From: Epiperipatus broadwayi
Lineage: Eukaryota; Onychophora; Udeonychophora; Euonychophora; Peripatidae
DNA length: 64,000 nucleotides
Assembly (NCBI GenBank): GCA_028023455.1
Contig: JAQFVV010012513.1
Location: 310,001 to 374,000 of the forward strand
Reading direction: 5' to 3'
Part shown: one piece after another, positions 10,790-23,528 of the stretch
How the letters are laid out: every line of letters begins with the position of its first letter
Numbering within the stretch: position 1 is the first letter of the stretch
The notes under the pieces: generated by a model
What the model was told of the DNA's origin: nothing
The model's database searches: none
What the model saw: the letters and a program-made list of their open reading frames with translations, nothing else
Translations under genes and position numbers: made by a program

Positions 10790-11960
10790 TTGAATTATTA
10801 GCTACTTGAATAGGTAGTTCTAGACGTAAATTAACCAAACCTATAATTTTTCCTATACTTTCACAGCTTCTTTATTGCTTTATTCTGGGGATCCTCAAAG
10901 ACCAGTCAGGGCGCTAGATAAATAAACAATATACTTTGAAATGTATATTTAACAGTATTTATTTAATAACAACATAATAATGGGATAAGAACAACATAAA
11001 AAGATAATAGTCCATTAATATTTATAAGCTATTTGTTGTCCTCGATTGAAAATACTCTTCCTTCAACCAGGAGTAATTCAGCTATATTTGTGTTTTCAAA
11101 TCTAATGTATTTTGAAGCACAGATGAGCATATATAATTTCTATGCAGAATAAAGTATTAAAGTTCACAATATCAATTCTTACATAGGCACACCCAATTTA
11201 TACGTTTATAATAACCATCTCTACTCCCAACTTTTATTTTGTGGTTTTGATTAACATTCAGTTAATTATCCTTCGCTGGTAATAACCTTTTCTATATACA
11301 AAGAAGTACTATTCTCCATTTGCCGCTATTTCATTTTAGCCTCGATCACAACAGTCAATTTCCTGATTTACCATTGACCACTCTTTACTGTTTATCTGTT
11401 TATCACTTTAAAACCATTCTTTTATCCAGTCTCAAATATTTTAGCTGCTTTTTGTTTTATCTCTCTTTCATTTTACAATGGCGGTATCTTATATACGATC
11501 TAATTTGTATGCCACTAGCTTTATTTGCATACAATTTTTATTCTAATGTATTCCATAATTTGGGGCGATCTCTCAAACGAATTTCTAGATTAATTTTCTC
11601 CAAAAAAGGGAATGTTACTAAAGTGAAAAAATCCATTTGCATCCAAAAAAATAGCAATATCTTAACATTGGACATCACTCACAATTTTTTTGGGGGTATG
11701 GTGAATTTGACACTTCCATTAAAGAGCACCAATTTGCAAAATTTCTGGACAATTTTGAAAAGTGAAACATACATTTAGACGAATGCATTGTATTAAGTAG
11801 ACTGGACCTTGAAAGGGATTCAATTTGCAATACCCAAAAATAAATATACAATTTTTTATTACAAAATTCCGGAAATTCCCCCCCCCCCTCTTATATATTA
11901 AAACAAAATCATTTATAAAAATCATTGTGTTTTCAATTAAACATAAAACAAATAAAGATC
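10790..11960. other. Unassigned; open frame 11320-11778 not recognised
   Basis: The longest frame here (11320-11778, plus) is open for 152 codons but begins with TTG, is rich in hydrophobic residues and has no motif I know. ctggggatcctcaaagacc near 10886 resembles some hAT tips but has no partner. A poly-C run lies at 11880-11888. Confidence 0.35.
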
Positions 11961-11962
11961 AA

Positions 11963-12045
11963 ACATGATGGAAGGAAAAGTATTATAAACCTTCGAGTTC
12001 TTTGTAAGCCTGACCTTACTTTAAAACACCATCTGATATTGAAGT
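11963..12045. repeat. Dispersed repeat, diverged copy 1
   Basis: Matches 13036-13117 in the same orientation. Shared blocks include atggaagg, the aagcctgacctt/aagcctgaactt block and the aaacaccatctg/aaacatcatctg block. Family unknown. Confidence 0.55.
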
Positions 12046-13035
12046 AGAATATATTCCTTTAGTAGAATTCTAAAATACTGAAAATCTGCTGCAAATTATA
12101 TCAGAAAAAGTGAGTGAAAAAATAAAGAAATTGTAATCCAGAAAGATAGCATACTCAAAAGCAATATCTAGTCAAAAGAAAACAGCCTCATATGTGTCTA
12201 TTGTCTTGGAATTGTGCTGAGTCTGAATTCTACACTTACAGCTACCATAAATATAACTGTTTTTTAGCCAGATTTTAAAAATTTACAGTTATTAATATTG
12301 CTTAAATTAAATTAGTGTTATTTTTTTAAAAATATGGATATAAATATGTTATGGTTTATATATAATCTTTAAAAAATATATCCATTGTGGTCTTTTTTTG
12401 ATATCTGAATTGGTTTTATGCAAGAGGTTGAACTTGCCTTTGGTTGGAGAAGAGAAGTTTTACTATTAACATTCACTTTACTTCACAAATTCCTTCCTAA
12501 ATTTGTTTTCTATATAGAAGTTAATATTTTATTTATATATAACAAAAACTGATATGTATACAGTGAGTGTTGTCATTTATAGGCCATAATTATTTTAAAC
12601 GTAGTTTTGGAACAAGATATGTCAAATAAGAATACAAATATTAGCTAAAAAATTTAATAATACATTTTACTATATTTATAAAGTTAATATTTAATTATAA
12701 TTTTCATTTTGTTGTTTATCAGTAATAACTTTGTGTACAAATGTTGGTATGTCTGGTGAAGTAATTCTTCTTTCATTGATTATTTGATTGGCTAAGTATA
12801 CTTTCAGCACTGCACCCCATAATCATTTATTTGGCTATATACCCTTTCAGTGCCAAGCACCCTAATTATAATTTTGGTGCATGGCAACAAAGGACTCTTA
12901 GCCAAACAGAAAGCTGAAAAAGAAAAATAGCCCATATCATAAGACATACTAACATATATATGCAAAGTTATTAAAGGTAGAATTGCATTAGCTATTAAAG
13001 TATTTGCTTCCAATTCGTTAAAGAAGTGATAAAAA

Positions 13036-13117
13036 CTTATGGAAGGGAGATATTATACACCATAAAACTCTATAGAAGCCTGAACTTGCTTTGAAACATC
13101 ATCTGTTAAAATGAAAA
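13036..13117. repeat. Dispersed repeat, diverged copy 2
   Basis: Partner of 11963-12045. Just upstream (12942-12970) acatactaacatatatatgc recurs, with small changes, near 53726-53748, so the surrounding 12780-13120 segment is probably part of one dispersed repeat. Confidence 0.5.
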
Positions 13118-13885
13118 CTGCTTAATAAACCAGTATTTATATCTTTATTCTTTTTTTTTGTTGTTGTTGTTATGATCCAATTATTTTAGTTCTTGGGTCA
13201 TCATTTTATTCTACACCTGGGCCTACATTTAATGGTGTTTATAACATTAAAATAAGGTCCATATATATTCTGCAGATGCTAATTAAGCAAGTACATAGGA
13301 AATAGTGGATGTAATGAAATTTTGGGTAGAAGGATAAGCATGATTCACTACAGTCATCATTTGATAGACAAGGTTATTGGTGGTTCTTTGATGACTTAAT
13401 AATTGGTTATTCTTTCAATCTATTGTTATCAGATTATCTTTGGACTGCCCTCTGGGAGGTAGTTTGGTAAATAAATCTTAAATGTTTTTTATTTTAAATA
13501 TATAAGTTTTTTTTTTTTTGGTACGTCAAAGTGTGGTTTTAATTTTTAATCAAGAAATCTTACTGTGGACTTGATGATGATCATAGATCAATGTGGTGAT
13601 CATTACTTTAAACTTTGAATTAGGGGCATAACATTGTTAATAACTTACCTTCTACACCATATCCTCTAAATTACTTGCCAATAATAATCATGAACCATAG
13701 ATTCACTATTCATAAATATATGATACCTCTTTTGCCAGTGTCTAAATATTAATCATTTTCCACTCATATTTATATTTACTATTAAGCTTTTCTAAACTTA
13801 TCTATCCAAGCATGTTTAATCAGAATCTTGCCCCTTTACAAAAAAAAAAAAATACGTCAATACACTTTTATTTATCAATATTGAA
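13118..13885. other. No recognisable feature
   Basis: Contains a short (gtt)n run near 13160 and T runs. Nothing coding or structured was found. Confidence 0.4.
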
Positions 13886-14384
13886 TACTTAGCTTGAATA
13901 TGAGCTCATCATCATCATTTTCAAAAATTGTCAATCTACCACAGGATGAAGCTATCTTCAAGTTCAACTCATCTATGATTTCTAGACTCTCATCTCCACA
14001 TAATTCCAGAACAGTTCCTTATTTCATTCATCCATCTCACTTATGGCCTCTTTTAAATCCATTTTTCAACTGTCCATTTATTATCATTTCTTTTAGAAAT
14101 ATGACCAACCCAATTCCACTTTTGTCTTTTAATTCCTTTAATAATGTCAGTAATACCTGTTTCTTCTCTTACCTATGTATTTCATGTCTGATCTTTTCTT
14201 GTTACTTCTAACACACATCTCTCCATACTTCATTGAGTGGTTTGGAGTGTCTTTTTTATTAAGTATGCAAATCTCAGATCCATAAGTAAGAACTGGTAAC
14301 ACCTATTTATGAAAAATCTTCATCTTCAAACACATAGATATATATTTTTTTTAATACTGCTATTTCCACCAAAAGCATTATAAT

Positions 14385-15400
14385 TCAATCCATTGTGTTT
14401 CCGTGTATAGTAATAATTTGACCAAGATAATTGTGATTGTTAACTTCTTCTAATTTATGATTATCAATCTTAATTTGTTTATTTTGAGAAAATTCATTCA
14501 ACATTACTTTAGACTTTGTAACATTTACCTTTAATTCTACAATCTTATCTGATAACTCTTGTAACATCTCCTGAAGTACTGAAGCATTATTTGCAAAAGC
14601 AATTATATCATCTGTAAAAATCCAGATGTCTTACAAAATATTTTTTTTTATTTCATTAGCTTCCCATTTTAATCGACCAAATATTTTTTGCAAAACTGCT
14701 GCTAAAAATTTTGGAGATATGGAAGCACCCTGTCTTACACCCTTCTCAATGTTAACCTTCCTAGTATCATTATGTTATATAATTGTTGCTGTTTCATTTT
14801 CGTAAGTATTCTTCAGAATATGACAATATCCTAGGTCTATACCTTGATAATCCAGTGCTTTAATCACTGAAGAAATGCTTATAGAATCAAATGCCTTTTT
14901 ATAACCCACAAATCCAAAGCATAATGGCAACTTATATTTATTGGTACTTTCTATAACTTCTCTCAATACTTGGATATGATCTACTGTTGTAAACCACTTA
15001 TAAATCTAGCATCTTCTTTTGGTTGGTTGAAATCCAATGTTTTCTATAGATGAGTTGCAATTATTTTGGTAAAATTTTATATAGAATTGATAAAATACTA
15101 ATAGGTGTATAATTTCTAATATATTCTTTATCATTTCTGTTAAATATTAAAATTAGAAATACATTCTGATCCAATAATCTAGTATATATATCTTTTAATC
15201 ATTTGGTATATAACTTTCCCTTTTTTTCTATTTCTTTGCCTGCTTCTTTTAATATATCAACTTTTTATTCAATCATTACTTGGAGCTTTTCACTTCTTCA
15301 TAAATTTAATTGCATGTCTCACTTCTTCATTTAAAATCTTGGGCACTTCAGAAGTTAGTACTAGTAGAAGATACTTTTTCCTGGTCTTTGTTGCTATATA
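14385..15400 (-). pseudogene. LINE reverse transcriptase, fragments
   Basis: Two clear pieces. At 14966-14775: CFGFVGYKKAFDSISISS, the motif A region, where the usual catalytic Asp in F-V-D-Y is Gly. At about 14615-14385: FTDDIIAFAN (motif C, the two Asp codons at 14607-14612 are intact), then LKVNVTKSKVMLNEFSQNKQ and VNNHNYLGQIITI. Between and above these the frame is broken repeatedly. The match to RTE-like endonuclease-reverse transcriptases is strong; activity is excluded by the motif A change and the stops. Confidence 0.8.
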
Positions 15401-15924
15401 ATTTTAGATCGAATCCTTCTACCCATTTCATGATGTCATTTCTTTTTTGTAGTTCATCTTTTTTTCTTATTATAGAATAAATTTCCTACAAATACCAAAA
15501 TTTTGTATTGCATTCTTAAGACTTTCATTCAATTCTATAGCTTTTCTTGCTAGTTTACAATTATATTTTATTATTATCAATTCTTTTACATGCCATTTTA
15601 TAAAATTTGAGATATTCAATCCATCTTAATGCATTATTGTTATATATTGTCATATTCCTTCTTTTCATTATAAATTATTGTTTCAGAAGAAAGTTTACTG
15701 GCCAATTGCTATTTTTTGTGCCAGCTATCTTTGTTACTGTGTTTAAAAGTGTATCAGTTCTCTTCCTATTGATTTTTTCCAAATCTGAATCATGTTCAAA
15801 ATCTGTTAATATTTGAAAACGATTTACAAGTTGAAGATTAGGAATGTCAACTGTGAGTATTGTTTTTCTTAATAATTTTTGTCTTTCAAGGTTTGCAATA
15901 ACATGTATCTTACTTACATCTTAC

Positions 15925-16627
15925 TAATTGATAATCACTTCCTATTTTGAATTTATTAAGAACCTTACCATTTTGAAATACATATTTTCTTTTATCCAAA
16001 ATATAATCCAATTCTACAGTATCTTTATTTCAGTTCACTTTTGTTTAACATCTTTCTCAAAAAAAATAATTCATATTATAAATTTGTTTTTCCTGATAAC
16101 TTCATAAGTCTATAACCTCTACCATTTCTATCATAAACAAATTTACCTACAGCCATTTTATCTTACAGTTGGTTACCAATTCTAGCAATAGTCTCCCATG
16201 ACAATTTTAACATGTTGTTTTGTGTGATCAAAAGTCCTTGTACATCCATATAAAAATCCTCTACTTCATCATCACAATGAGAACTTATTTGGGCATAAAC
16301 TTGAATTATCTGCATTTGATATCTGCTATTAAGTTGAATAACTAATCTTGCTACTCTGTCTGATACATCACCAATCTCCACAATGTTGTTCTTCCACTTT
16401 TTATTTACAATGAATTTTACTCCACTTGTACTTCTATTGTTTGTCTGTTTATAGTAGTGTACATGTCTACTTTTTAAATCAAATATCTCTTCATCTTTTC
16501 TTCTAATTTCACAGAGTCCAATAATGCTCCATTTAATGTGAGTCAGTTTTTCTTCCAAATCTTGTAATCTTCCTTCTCTTAAGCTGATCCTGCAATTGTA
16601 AGTATCTAAATAAAATGATGCCATCAA
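15925..16627 (-). pseudogene. LINE AP endonuclease domain, degraded
   Basis: This enzyme would nick the target DNA to prime reverse transcription. The first 154 codons (16627-16163) are open and start at an ATG. Visible motifs include SIIGLCEIRRKDEEI (catalytic Glu block), KSRHVHYYKQTNNRS, SGVKFIVNKKWKNNIVEI, SDRVARLVIQLNSRYQMQI and IQVYA. After a stop, other frames give VELDYILDKRKYVFQNGK and GSDYQLV. In the last motif the usual catalytic His of S-D-H is Tyr (codon at 15931-15933), so the nuclease would be inactive even if the frames were joined. Confidence 0.8.
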
Positions 16628-16680
16628 ATGGCAGCCTAGATTACAGACATCCTCTGCCTTTGGTCACCAACCACTGATTT

Positions 16681-18770
16681 GGTTGACAACTTTATGTCCT
16701 CCTAGCAATAAGAGCCATGATTTATTTTTATTTGCCATGAGTGTAAATATTTATAAAAAAAATCCTTCACACACATATTCATTCTGTCTTCAAGAAAACT
16801 CAACTGACTTTATTTAAGAGCTGTCAGGCAACTAAGAAGAAAGACCACAGTGTTTCTTAATCTTAAAGTCAGAGATAAGAAATCAGTAGATTTACCATAT
16901 TGGCTAATGTGTGTTGGTGAGCAGCCCATCCATGTTCGTTTACTATATGAATAATCACATACTAATAACAGCCGCAACGACAAGAACATATAGAATGGAC
17001 ATTAGGAATTTGCTCTGTTTGGTTTCTTTAAGGCCTCCAATAGGATTCACAGGGTCTTCTTTCAGTTAATAGAAAATTACTGTCTGCAGCTGAATATGCC
17101 TAGAAATACTTGACTATTGTTTTCCAGGCTTGAATCTATGTCTATTGGCACGACAAGGAAGTATGCGAACCACATTATCAGTATTTACAATAATCATTGA
17201 TTTTGATTAAATATTCATTTTATATTTATTGCACAATCAGTATCATATATATATATATATCGGGTTTGCAAATCTGTCGTGTTAGAAAATATATTTATTT
17301 AAAATATACACTTTTTTTTCCATTTCTGTAAGACAATTTGATTTGAAGAAGGACATATAATATAGCCTGCTGGGATAGTTAAGAATTCTTTTCTATTTTC
17401 TCATTAATTTTAAATAATAATTTGTATGCAAGATGTCAACATTAAGTTTGAAAAGCAGTCTATCTTTTCAAAGTCAAGTTGTTTTAAAGTGAATAACATT
17501 TGAAAAGCTTAATTCATTGCCTTCTATACTTTTTTAAATGTTGGCCAACTTTTAAGTGTATAATTTTAGGTAGTATGCATTTTTAAATTTTTAAAATATA
17601 AATGAAGTGCAACCTGAGTTCAAATTCTTACTATATAACCTTGAATTTATTTCAACTAGTATAGAATTTTGTTTTTAGAAAACTGGCTTGCTGGACAAGG
17701 TACTTCATTATTCGGTGTGTGTTGGTGGATGGTTATCTAGCTACTTTTAATTACAAGATAAATTGAGGTTGAAACTAGTATATATTCTTATGCACATTGT
17801 CTATTTGAGACAGGTGTTTGACTATTGGACTTAACAGTGATTTCACCCATAGTACAAGTAAACTCCCATACAATCTAACTGCTAGGTTGATAATCTTCTT
17901 GCTGACTTCAACTCTTAACTTCCTACTGCTATGTGCTTTTTACTTTTACTAGTTCTTTATTATGTATTATTTTTTTGGAATTATTATTAGTAGCCTTGGT
18001 AGGGTTCAAATACTAACATGTAGCTTGGTTATCAGAATAACTGGGTAGTGACCAAATATGGATGTTATAATCACTTGCTAATTGATTCAATGAGCTTGAA
18101 GAAAGGTTCACCTTTCCTTATTTATAAAATATTTTGAACAAAGCTTTGAGCCTTTCTTCAGTTGAGATAATTAATCAATTTTGACCTATTTTTATACCAT
18201 TTGGAGATGCTAGTGACTTCTCCTTCACTGCTTTCACAGGAGTACTTTTTGGAATTTTTTGCAATGCACAGTATTATTTAAAGCCTGTCCTATATACATA
18301 CTCACTATTTTAAGGAGTTAAGCTTAGTGTAAAGGGTTGAGGCAAGAACTTAAAGGCCCTGAACTGGGTTGAACTGATGCACAATCACTCATATTAGTCA
18401 TGTTAATATAAATTCTCACTTTTCCCACCTCCCTGAGTAGTAAATGTCACACTATCTTTGAAGTAACTAATGATATGAAATATAAATGATGTAAAATTGT
18501 TATTTTCTGATTCTTTCGAAGTGCATGTGAGTACCAAAACAGTGGAATATTATAATAGTCTGAGAACATATGACTTATCACTTGCAGTAAGTAATTTTTA
18601 TCTCTTATACACCATATATAACATTTCACATTTAGCTCTACAATATAAAACTTACTCTACTCTCATTACAGTTATGCCATTTAGTATAAACATTAGTAAA
18701 AGCGGGAGAAAGTTTTTTTAAGACTTTTTGGCTATACATTTTACTTTTCATTCTTTCAAATGGTTTAAAG
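16681..18770. other. No recognisable element
   Basis: About 2 kb of A+T-rich sequence with a (TA)n run at 17245-17260. Reading frames on both strands near 18447-18844 are short and conflicting. No inverted repeats or tRNA-like blocks stand out. Confidence 0.4.
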
Positions 18771-19412
18771 ATGGCCACTTCCCCTAGTGGAAAAAACTTG
18801 CAACGTCCTAAACTACATGAACTAAAACCTTCAAAATTACCCAAATTTTATCCAAATCGAATTTCAAACAAAACCGACTAAAAACATCATCACCAAAGAA
18901 CCTATTTCAAAGTCTCCATCTCCTTGCCCTCTGGACTTTCCTCCCTTTCAGGCTATGGTTTGCTCTATCAAAGGTAAAAAGCAAGTCAAGAAAACAACAT
19001 GACCAATCATGGCATCATTCGAAGTACAATGGAGAAAAACTAAAATTACTCATCTACAAAGGACAAAAATCAGCCTCTTGCATCTAAGCATAACTCAGAA
19101 ACCTCCTCATTCATCCCCAAAACCTCTAAAAACTTAACATATAGCAATTCCTTTAAAGCTAATGTTACATATGGATCCTGTTAATCCACCAGGGCAATCA
19201 AGCCTATCAACATTGCTTCTTATGAAAGACTCTTCTTTGCCTGGACTATACACCCTTTCCATATTTCCTTCCCATTTCATATGTATCCCCTTCCCTTCAC
19301 CATACTGTACTTGAACGTCATTTTGCCAAGTAATCATCTCTTTGAAAACCTTTTTAACTGTTGTGTATTTTGTATTTTTGATGAATAAAAGCTTTCATTA
19401 CTGAGAAAAAAA
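18771..19412 (+). mobile_element. Retroposed fragment with poly-A tail, possibly an internally deleted LINE
   Basis: It begins with an ATG at 18771 that opens a frame reading MATSPSGKNLQRPKLHELKP and continues to a stop near 18882; a later piece in another frame reads AMVCSIKGKKQVKKTT. It ends with gaataaaagctttcattac (19381 on), then an A run at 19404-19412, which is a polyadenylation signal and tail. Lys/Pro-rich starts like this occur in LINE ORF1 or gag-like proteins, but I cannot name the family. Direct joining of a start region to a 3' end suggests an internal deletion or a processed transcript. Confidence 0.4.
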
Positions 19413-20433
19413 AACATTTCTTTTAAAAAAAATATATGTATAATATTATTGCAATGTGTTTTTCCCCTTATTTTAAAACATAAAAATTAAAAATGAACAC
19501 AGGATTATTTAAAACAGTAAATAAAAACAGAATAATTATCAAAAAAACAATTACATAGAAGTGTTTTTTTTAATTTCTTTTCCACAAATGGTTGTGTATC
19601 ATGAATGTTCATACAAAATATCACCCACCATATCAAACACAAAATTTATAACAGTTACTGAATTAGGAGAATATAAGGTCAAATAAAGGTCAATCTTATC
19701 TATCTTAATACACTTTCAAATGAATTAAATTTTCTTTCCATATTTAATAAAATACATTTTATTAATATAAAATGCCAAAATATATTCATTTGTATTTTTA
19801 ATTAATTATTATCAAACCAGTAACTTGTTTATGGATATATTTATTGTTATTAAAAGTTAACAATGTTTCTCAAAAGTTGATATACAAAAAAATTACTTCA
19901 TGAAGATCTTAAAACAAACAGGCTGAAAAGACATTAATGTGCATTTCTAAATTTTGCATAAAACTTGCAAAATTTCTTTAATTCATAATTTCATAAAGAA
20001 CTTGATGATATCACAGTAGTGCAAATAACCTTCCTATAACATAGCTTTCCTAGGGAACATGGTTTCACTCTAACATGGTTCGAGAATAAGGAAACCTCCT
20101 TCCATAATACTCATTTCTACAACACCATTTTGTTCTAATGCTGCTTCGAGAGTTGGAGAAACTCCCCCTATAACACAGCATTCAACAAGTCTTCATAATT
20201 AGGGAAATTCTTACATAACAAGGGATGTGACAAAAGTTTTTAATAGCAAGCACCATCTTTATCAATATTTATTTTTCAAGTGAGTATAAAAATGCTCATT
20301 TAATGGTGATTAGTAATAATGATGAAGAATACATTATGTAATATTAATATGTAATACTTTTGCTCAATTATTGTTTAAAAACATATTTCTCTTACTTATA
20401 AAATACACCTCTTTCCTATTGCATTGCCAAATG
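19413..20433. other. Unassigned A+T-rich sequence
   Basis: Within 20020-20240 are short related phrases such as ataacatagctttcc, acatggtttcactctaacatgg and ctataacacagc; an ataacatgg-like phrase returns inverted near 20728. They may be the ends of a DNA transposon surrounding the hairpin at 20434-20607, but I could not fix the borders. Confidence 0.3.
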
Positions 20434-20607
20434 TATATCATATAATACTCAATTGTCCAAACACTTTACTACTTTTACAAAGCTTTATTTTCCACCCTTT
20501 TCTACAGTTTACAGTTTCAATTTCAAATTATAAACTGTAGAAAAGGATGGGAAATAAAGCATTGTAAAAGTAATAAAGAGTTTGGACAATTGAGTATTAT
20601 ATGTTAT
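20434..20607. repeat. Long hairpin, ~75-bp arms
   Basis: The left arm 20434-20510 and right arm 20530-20607 are reverse complements with only a few mismatches; both contain actcaattgtccaaac or its complement, and ttttctacagttta or its complement. The spacer is about 20 bp. A transcript would form a long double-stranded stem. Confidence 0.8.
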
Positions 20608-21900
20608 AAAATACAAATAGTATAAATTTTTTTAATTTTTGAAACCCATCTCTGTTTTTTGTACTAGATTTTTGTTTCATATAACATGAATTTACATAAC
20701 ATTACATTGTTTAGGAACCTATTGACCATGTTATACAAAAGTTACCCACATATCCATATAACGTTATTGACTTAGATTTAAATTTAGGCTTATTAAACAT
20801 GAAAAAAATCCCACATTTAACAACACCCATACACCATGACACTAATTCTGGATTCAAATTCAGGCTTAATAAGGCTTAGAAGTTTTTTTTATTTTGTTGT
20901 GAAAGCCAATATGTTTTAGAAATTTGGGTATCTCAATGGCATATATATTTTTCAACATTCCTTCACAACTTACAAGCATTTGTATAGATTATTTCTCATG
21001 ATTTTTGTATAATTTTTGGGATGCCAGTTTGATGTATGTAAAACAATTGATTGAGTCATCACCTTCTTAACAAACTATCAATAATAAACTAATCAATAAA
21101 ATTCAAATCCAAAAAGTCACTTAGTAAGATATTTTATTAACAATGAAAGAAAATGCTTAAATGAAGGAGGGAAGGAGATATAAAAATAATACAATATGTT
21201 TGAAAATATGAAAATAGTATATTTTTTAGGAAGCAGTAATATATTTGATATTTTCCTGAAGGCATATTAATTTTTGTCATATCTCATCTTGCCTTCAAAT
21301 AATAAATTAGTCAAGGTTTCATCTTATCTAAATTGGATCGAGCATTCACCACATGAACCAATGCATATTCAGATAGATAATGTATATCCAATGGCAAGAA
21401 AGATCCAATAGGCAATAGTGCTCACTAAATCTGAATGTTTCCATTATGGATGGGAATCTGGCAATAAACAGTCCATCCATCTGGAGATAAGAAAACAGAG
21501 AACTATTGTCATGGAGTTGAAAGAATTCACATTCTTCTAGAGATATTATTGACAAAGTTAAATGAGTCACACAATGTTAGGGGCTGGAAGGATTACTATA
21601 TCTATTCATGAGATTGGTTATTTATTACAATATACCTGGAAGTGATAGGTAAGCTCTTCAATCTATAGTTTCATGACAACTAGAAGCTGTATCATGCCAA
21701 TGGTAACCAACTGTGATATAATCACTGTCTATAATTTAGCAGGCTGTGGTATAATTACATTGTATAGTATAAACAGGTTTTTCTGTTTTGTGTTATATTT
21801 TATAAATATGTATTATAAAGGTGTTTTCGACACATCTGTGTTTCTATAGATACACCCATAAACACAACAGTTTTACATATATGTTGGACTATTTCCATAG
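20608..21900. other. Unassigned A+T-rich sequence
   Basis: No recognisable coding or structured element. Short frames such as 21346-21570 on the minus strand have no recognisable motif. Confidence 0.35.
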
Positions 21901-21904
21901 TCTA

Positions 21905-22145
21905 ACATTAAATTATGAATGTCTTCAGAAAAGTTTTTAAACTTCTATTTAAATTTTCTGATTACATTCAACTGTTAGTAATGACACACATACACAATGT
22001 TTCGATTAGCATTATTCTCTTTTATTCTTCAGGTGTTGCTGTCCTGCTCAGTGAGAGTAGCAGATTGGGAATCTAATCTGGATTTCTAATATTGAATTAT
22101 AAGATAACACGCTAACCAATTAGCCATTCTACCAAAGGTAACAGT
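21905..22145 (-). repeat. tRNA-like SINE or PLE 3' flank, minus copy
   Basis: On the minus strand it starts with a tRNA-like block (tggctaattggttagcg as an A-box candidate, agattcccaatc as a B-box candidate), then gagcaggacagcaacacctg, then a tail with atagaagtttaaaaac and gactatggaaatagtcc. The same order follows the plus-strand PLE at 25575-25870, and pieces recur at 29220-29300 and 29495-29560. Because it sits beyond the 3' end of both PLE copies, it may be part of the PLE's own 3' region or a SINE that shares its tail. Confidence 0.5.
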
Positions 22146-22722
22146 CAGTAGAAATTTCATATATTTATCTACAAGGTTTCTCCTGATTTCTTCACTTTTT
22201 CTAAGAGGAAAGTTAATTAGTGGCTTCCAGACATTATGTACTGGCATACTAAGTCATCTTATGGGGTTATTTGGCAGTATCATGTATAAAGCTTATTTGA
22301 ATTTTCTTCTTTGCAAGTTTTCCTCTCTACTCAATATTTTTGTATTTTTTCCAATCAAAGTTCACATTCCTTCTAATTACATTGGGTTCAGTATAGACAC
22401 TATTTTTATATTTAAATATTACTTATATTATTGGATACATATACATTCTGATACTTTAGACACATCTGTTTTTTCTTTTCTAATCATCAGTTTTGTGGTC
22501 TTTTAATTACTTTCTAATGGGCATCTGGTCTCACAAATATACATCCTTCCACATTTACATATTTCATAGTGGCAGTTTTTGTTTTTCAGAATTTCAAGTT
22601 TAAGCTTTGTAGATGTTAGAATTCATCTTAGTGTAGTATGGCTCTAGAATGCTGTACTAATGTTATATTGACTGGAGATTTTCTTTAGTTTGTCTGCTAT
22701 TCCTGGTATGTATGCATGCATT

Positions 22723-22989
22723 TCAGTACCAATAATTGTTTTTTAATGTTTTTTTTTGTTGTCTGTTTAAGATTTTCTTAATAACAGTTGATGGATAACC
22801 ATTCTTCATGAGTATTATATAGATCTTTTCTTTTTCCAAATCACAGGTACCTGAACAAACTTCTTTCACTCTGTTCCATAATGTTAGTATCGTTCTACGT
22901 TTTGTGTTTCTGGTGTGATAGAATGTATATGCTAAGTATTTTCCCCATATGTGTGGGTTTTCTGTAAAATGTAGTTTTGATTTTGCCAT
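22723..22989 (-). pseudogene. PLE RT thumb/linker fragment
   Basis: An 88-codon open piece starting at an ATG. LHFTENPHIWGKYLAYTF, then LWNRVKEVCSGTCDLEKEK and LMKNGYPSTVIKKIL match the segment that follows the reverse transcriptase core in Penelope-like proteins. It lies in the middle of the minus-strand PLE; the GIY-YIG part follows downstream in other frames. Confidence 0.75.
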
Positions 22990-23082
22990 GAGAGAGTTTT
23001 GTCACAAGAGCATCTAAGAATACCAATTTTTGTTCTTGTTATAATTCTTTTGTAAATTTAATGAAGGAATATGTTGTTTTTT

Positions 23083-23178
23083 TTCATATGTCATAGCATC
23101 GGCCGGGACGCGAACCCACAACCGTCTGCAACCAACTACTTGCTTGCATGGCGGCTGCGATACCTCTCGGCTAATGAA
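23083..23178 (-). mobile_element. tRNA-derived SINE, copy 2 (minus)
   Basis: On the minus strand: a tagccgagaggtatcgcagc head, then gcaagcaagtagttggttgc as in copy 1, gtgggttcgcgtcccggcc (B box), and gatgctatgacatatg before an A-rich tail. It inserted into the minus-strand PLE. Target duplications are not clean. Confidence 0.8.
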
Positions 23179-23423
23179 GAAATACATTGTTGATATGTGT
23201 CCAGAATGTTTGTAATGTGGTCATACAACAAATGTACGATCAACATAGGAAAACCAAACTTCAGATGGAAATGGAGTATGCAAGTATTGTTAATCAGGAA
23301 TTGTCGCAATGAGACCTTATCCATTCTTTGATTTTGTTGGAAGAATTCCACATTACTGTGAAAGTATGTTATTGTTATGTAGAATGTTAATAGTGGCATT
23401 ATACCATCAATAGGAAAAATTGT

Positions 23424-23528
23424 AGTCAAGCATTGGTGGTTGAGAGGTCAGACAGCTGCTTTACACACAGTTGTCCCGGGTTAGTGGGTTCGCTTCCCAG
23501 CTGATGCTATGACACATGAGGAAAAAAT
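23424..23528 (+). mobile_element. tRNA-derived SINE, copy 3
   Basis: Same family as copies 1, 2 and 4: gcattggtggttgagaggtc, gtgggttcgcttcccagc and gatgctatgacacatgag, followed by an A-rich tail. A 13-bp target duplication with one mismatch flanks it (23411-23423 taggaaaaattgt, 23529-23541 taggaagaattgt). It interrupts the minus-strand PLE between the RT motif A and motif C parts. Confidence 0.85.

Larger units (their letters stand above)
13890..16680 (-). mobile_element. RTE-type LINE, near full length but dead
   Basis: A minus-strand non-LTR retrotransposon of about 2.8 kb. In order of translation it has an AP endonuclease (16627 down to about 15925), a reverse transcriptase (about 15400 down to 14385) and a conserved C-terminal block (about 14130 down to 13920). 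Its 3' end carries a short gatgatgatga run (13901-13917), as RTE elements often do. Many frameshifts and stops separate the pieces. A second 3'-end copy of the same kind lies on the plus strand at 51030-51412. Confidence 0.85.

Noticed and set aside
11320-11778. 152-codon open frame on the plus strand
   Set aside because: Starts with TTG, has no recognisable motif, and its hydrophobic bias fits T-rich sequence.
13894-14211. 105-codon plus frame
   Set aside because: It is the antisense of the RTE LINE C-terminal region, which reads sensibly on the minus strand.
23136-23429. 97-codon minus frame
   Set aside because: Crosses the junction of two SINEs and a PLE fragment; the real PLE motifs lie partly in another frame.
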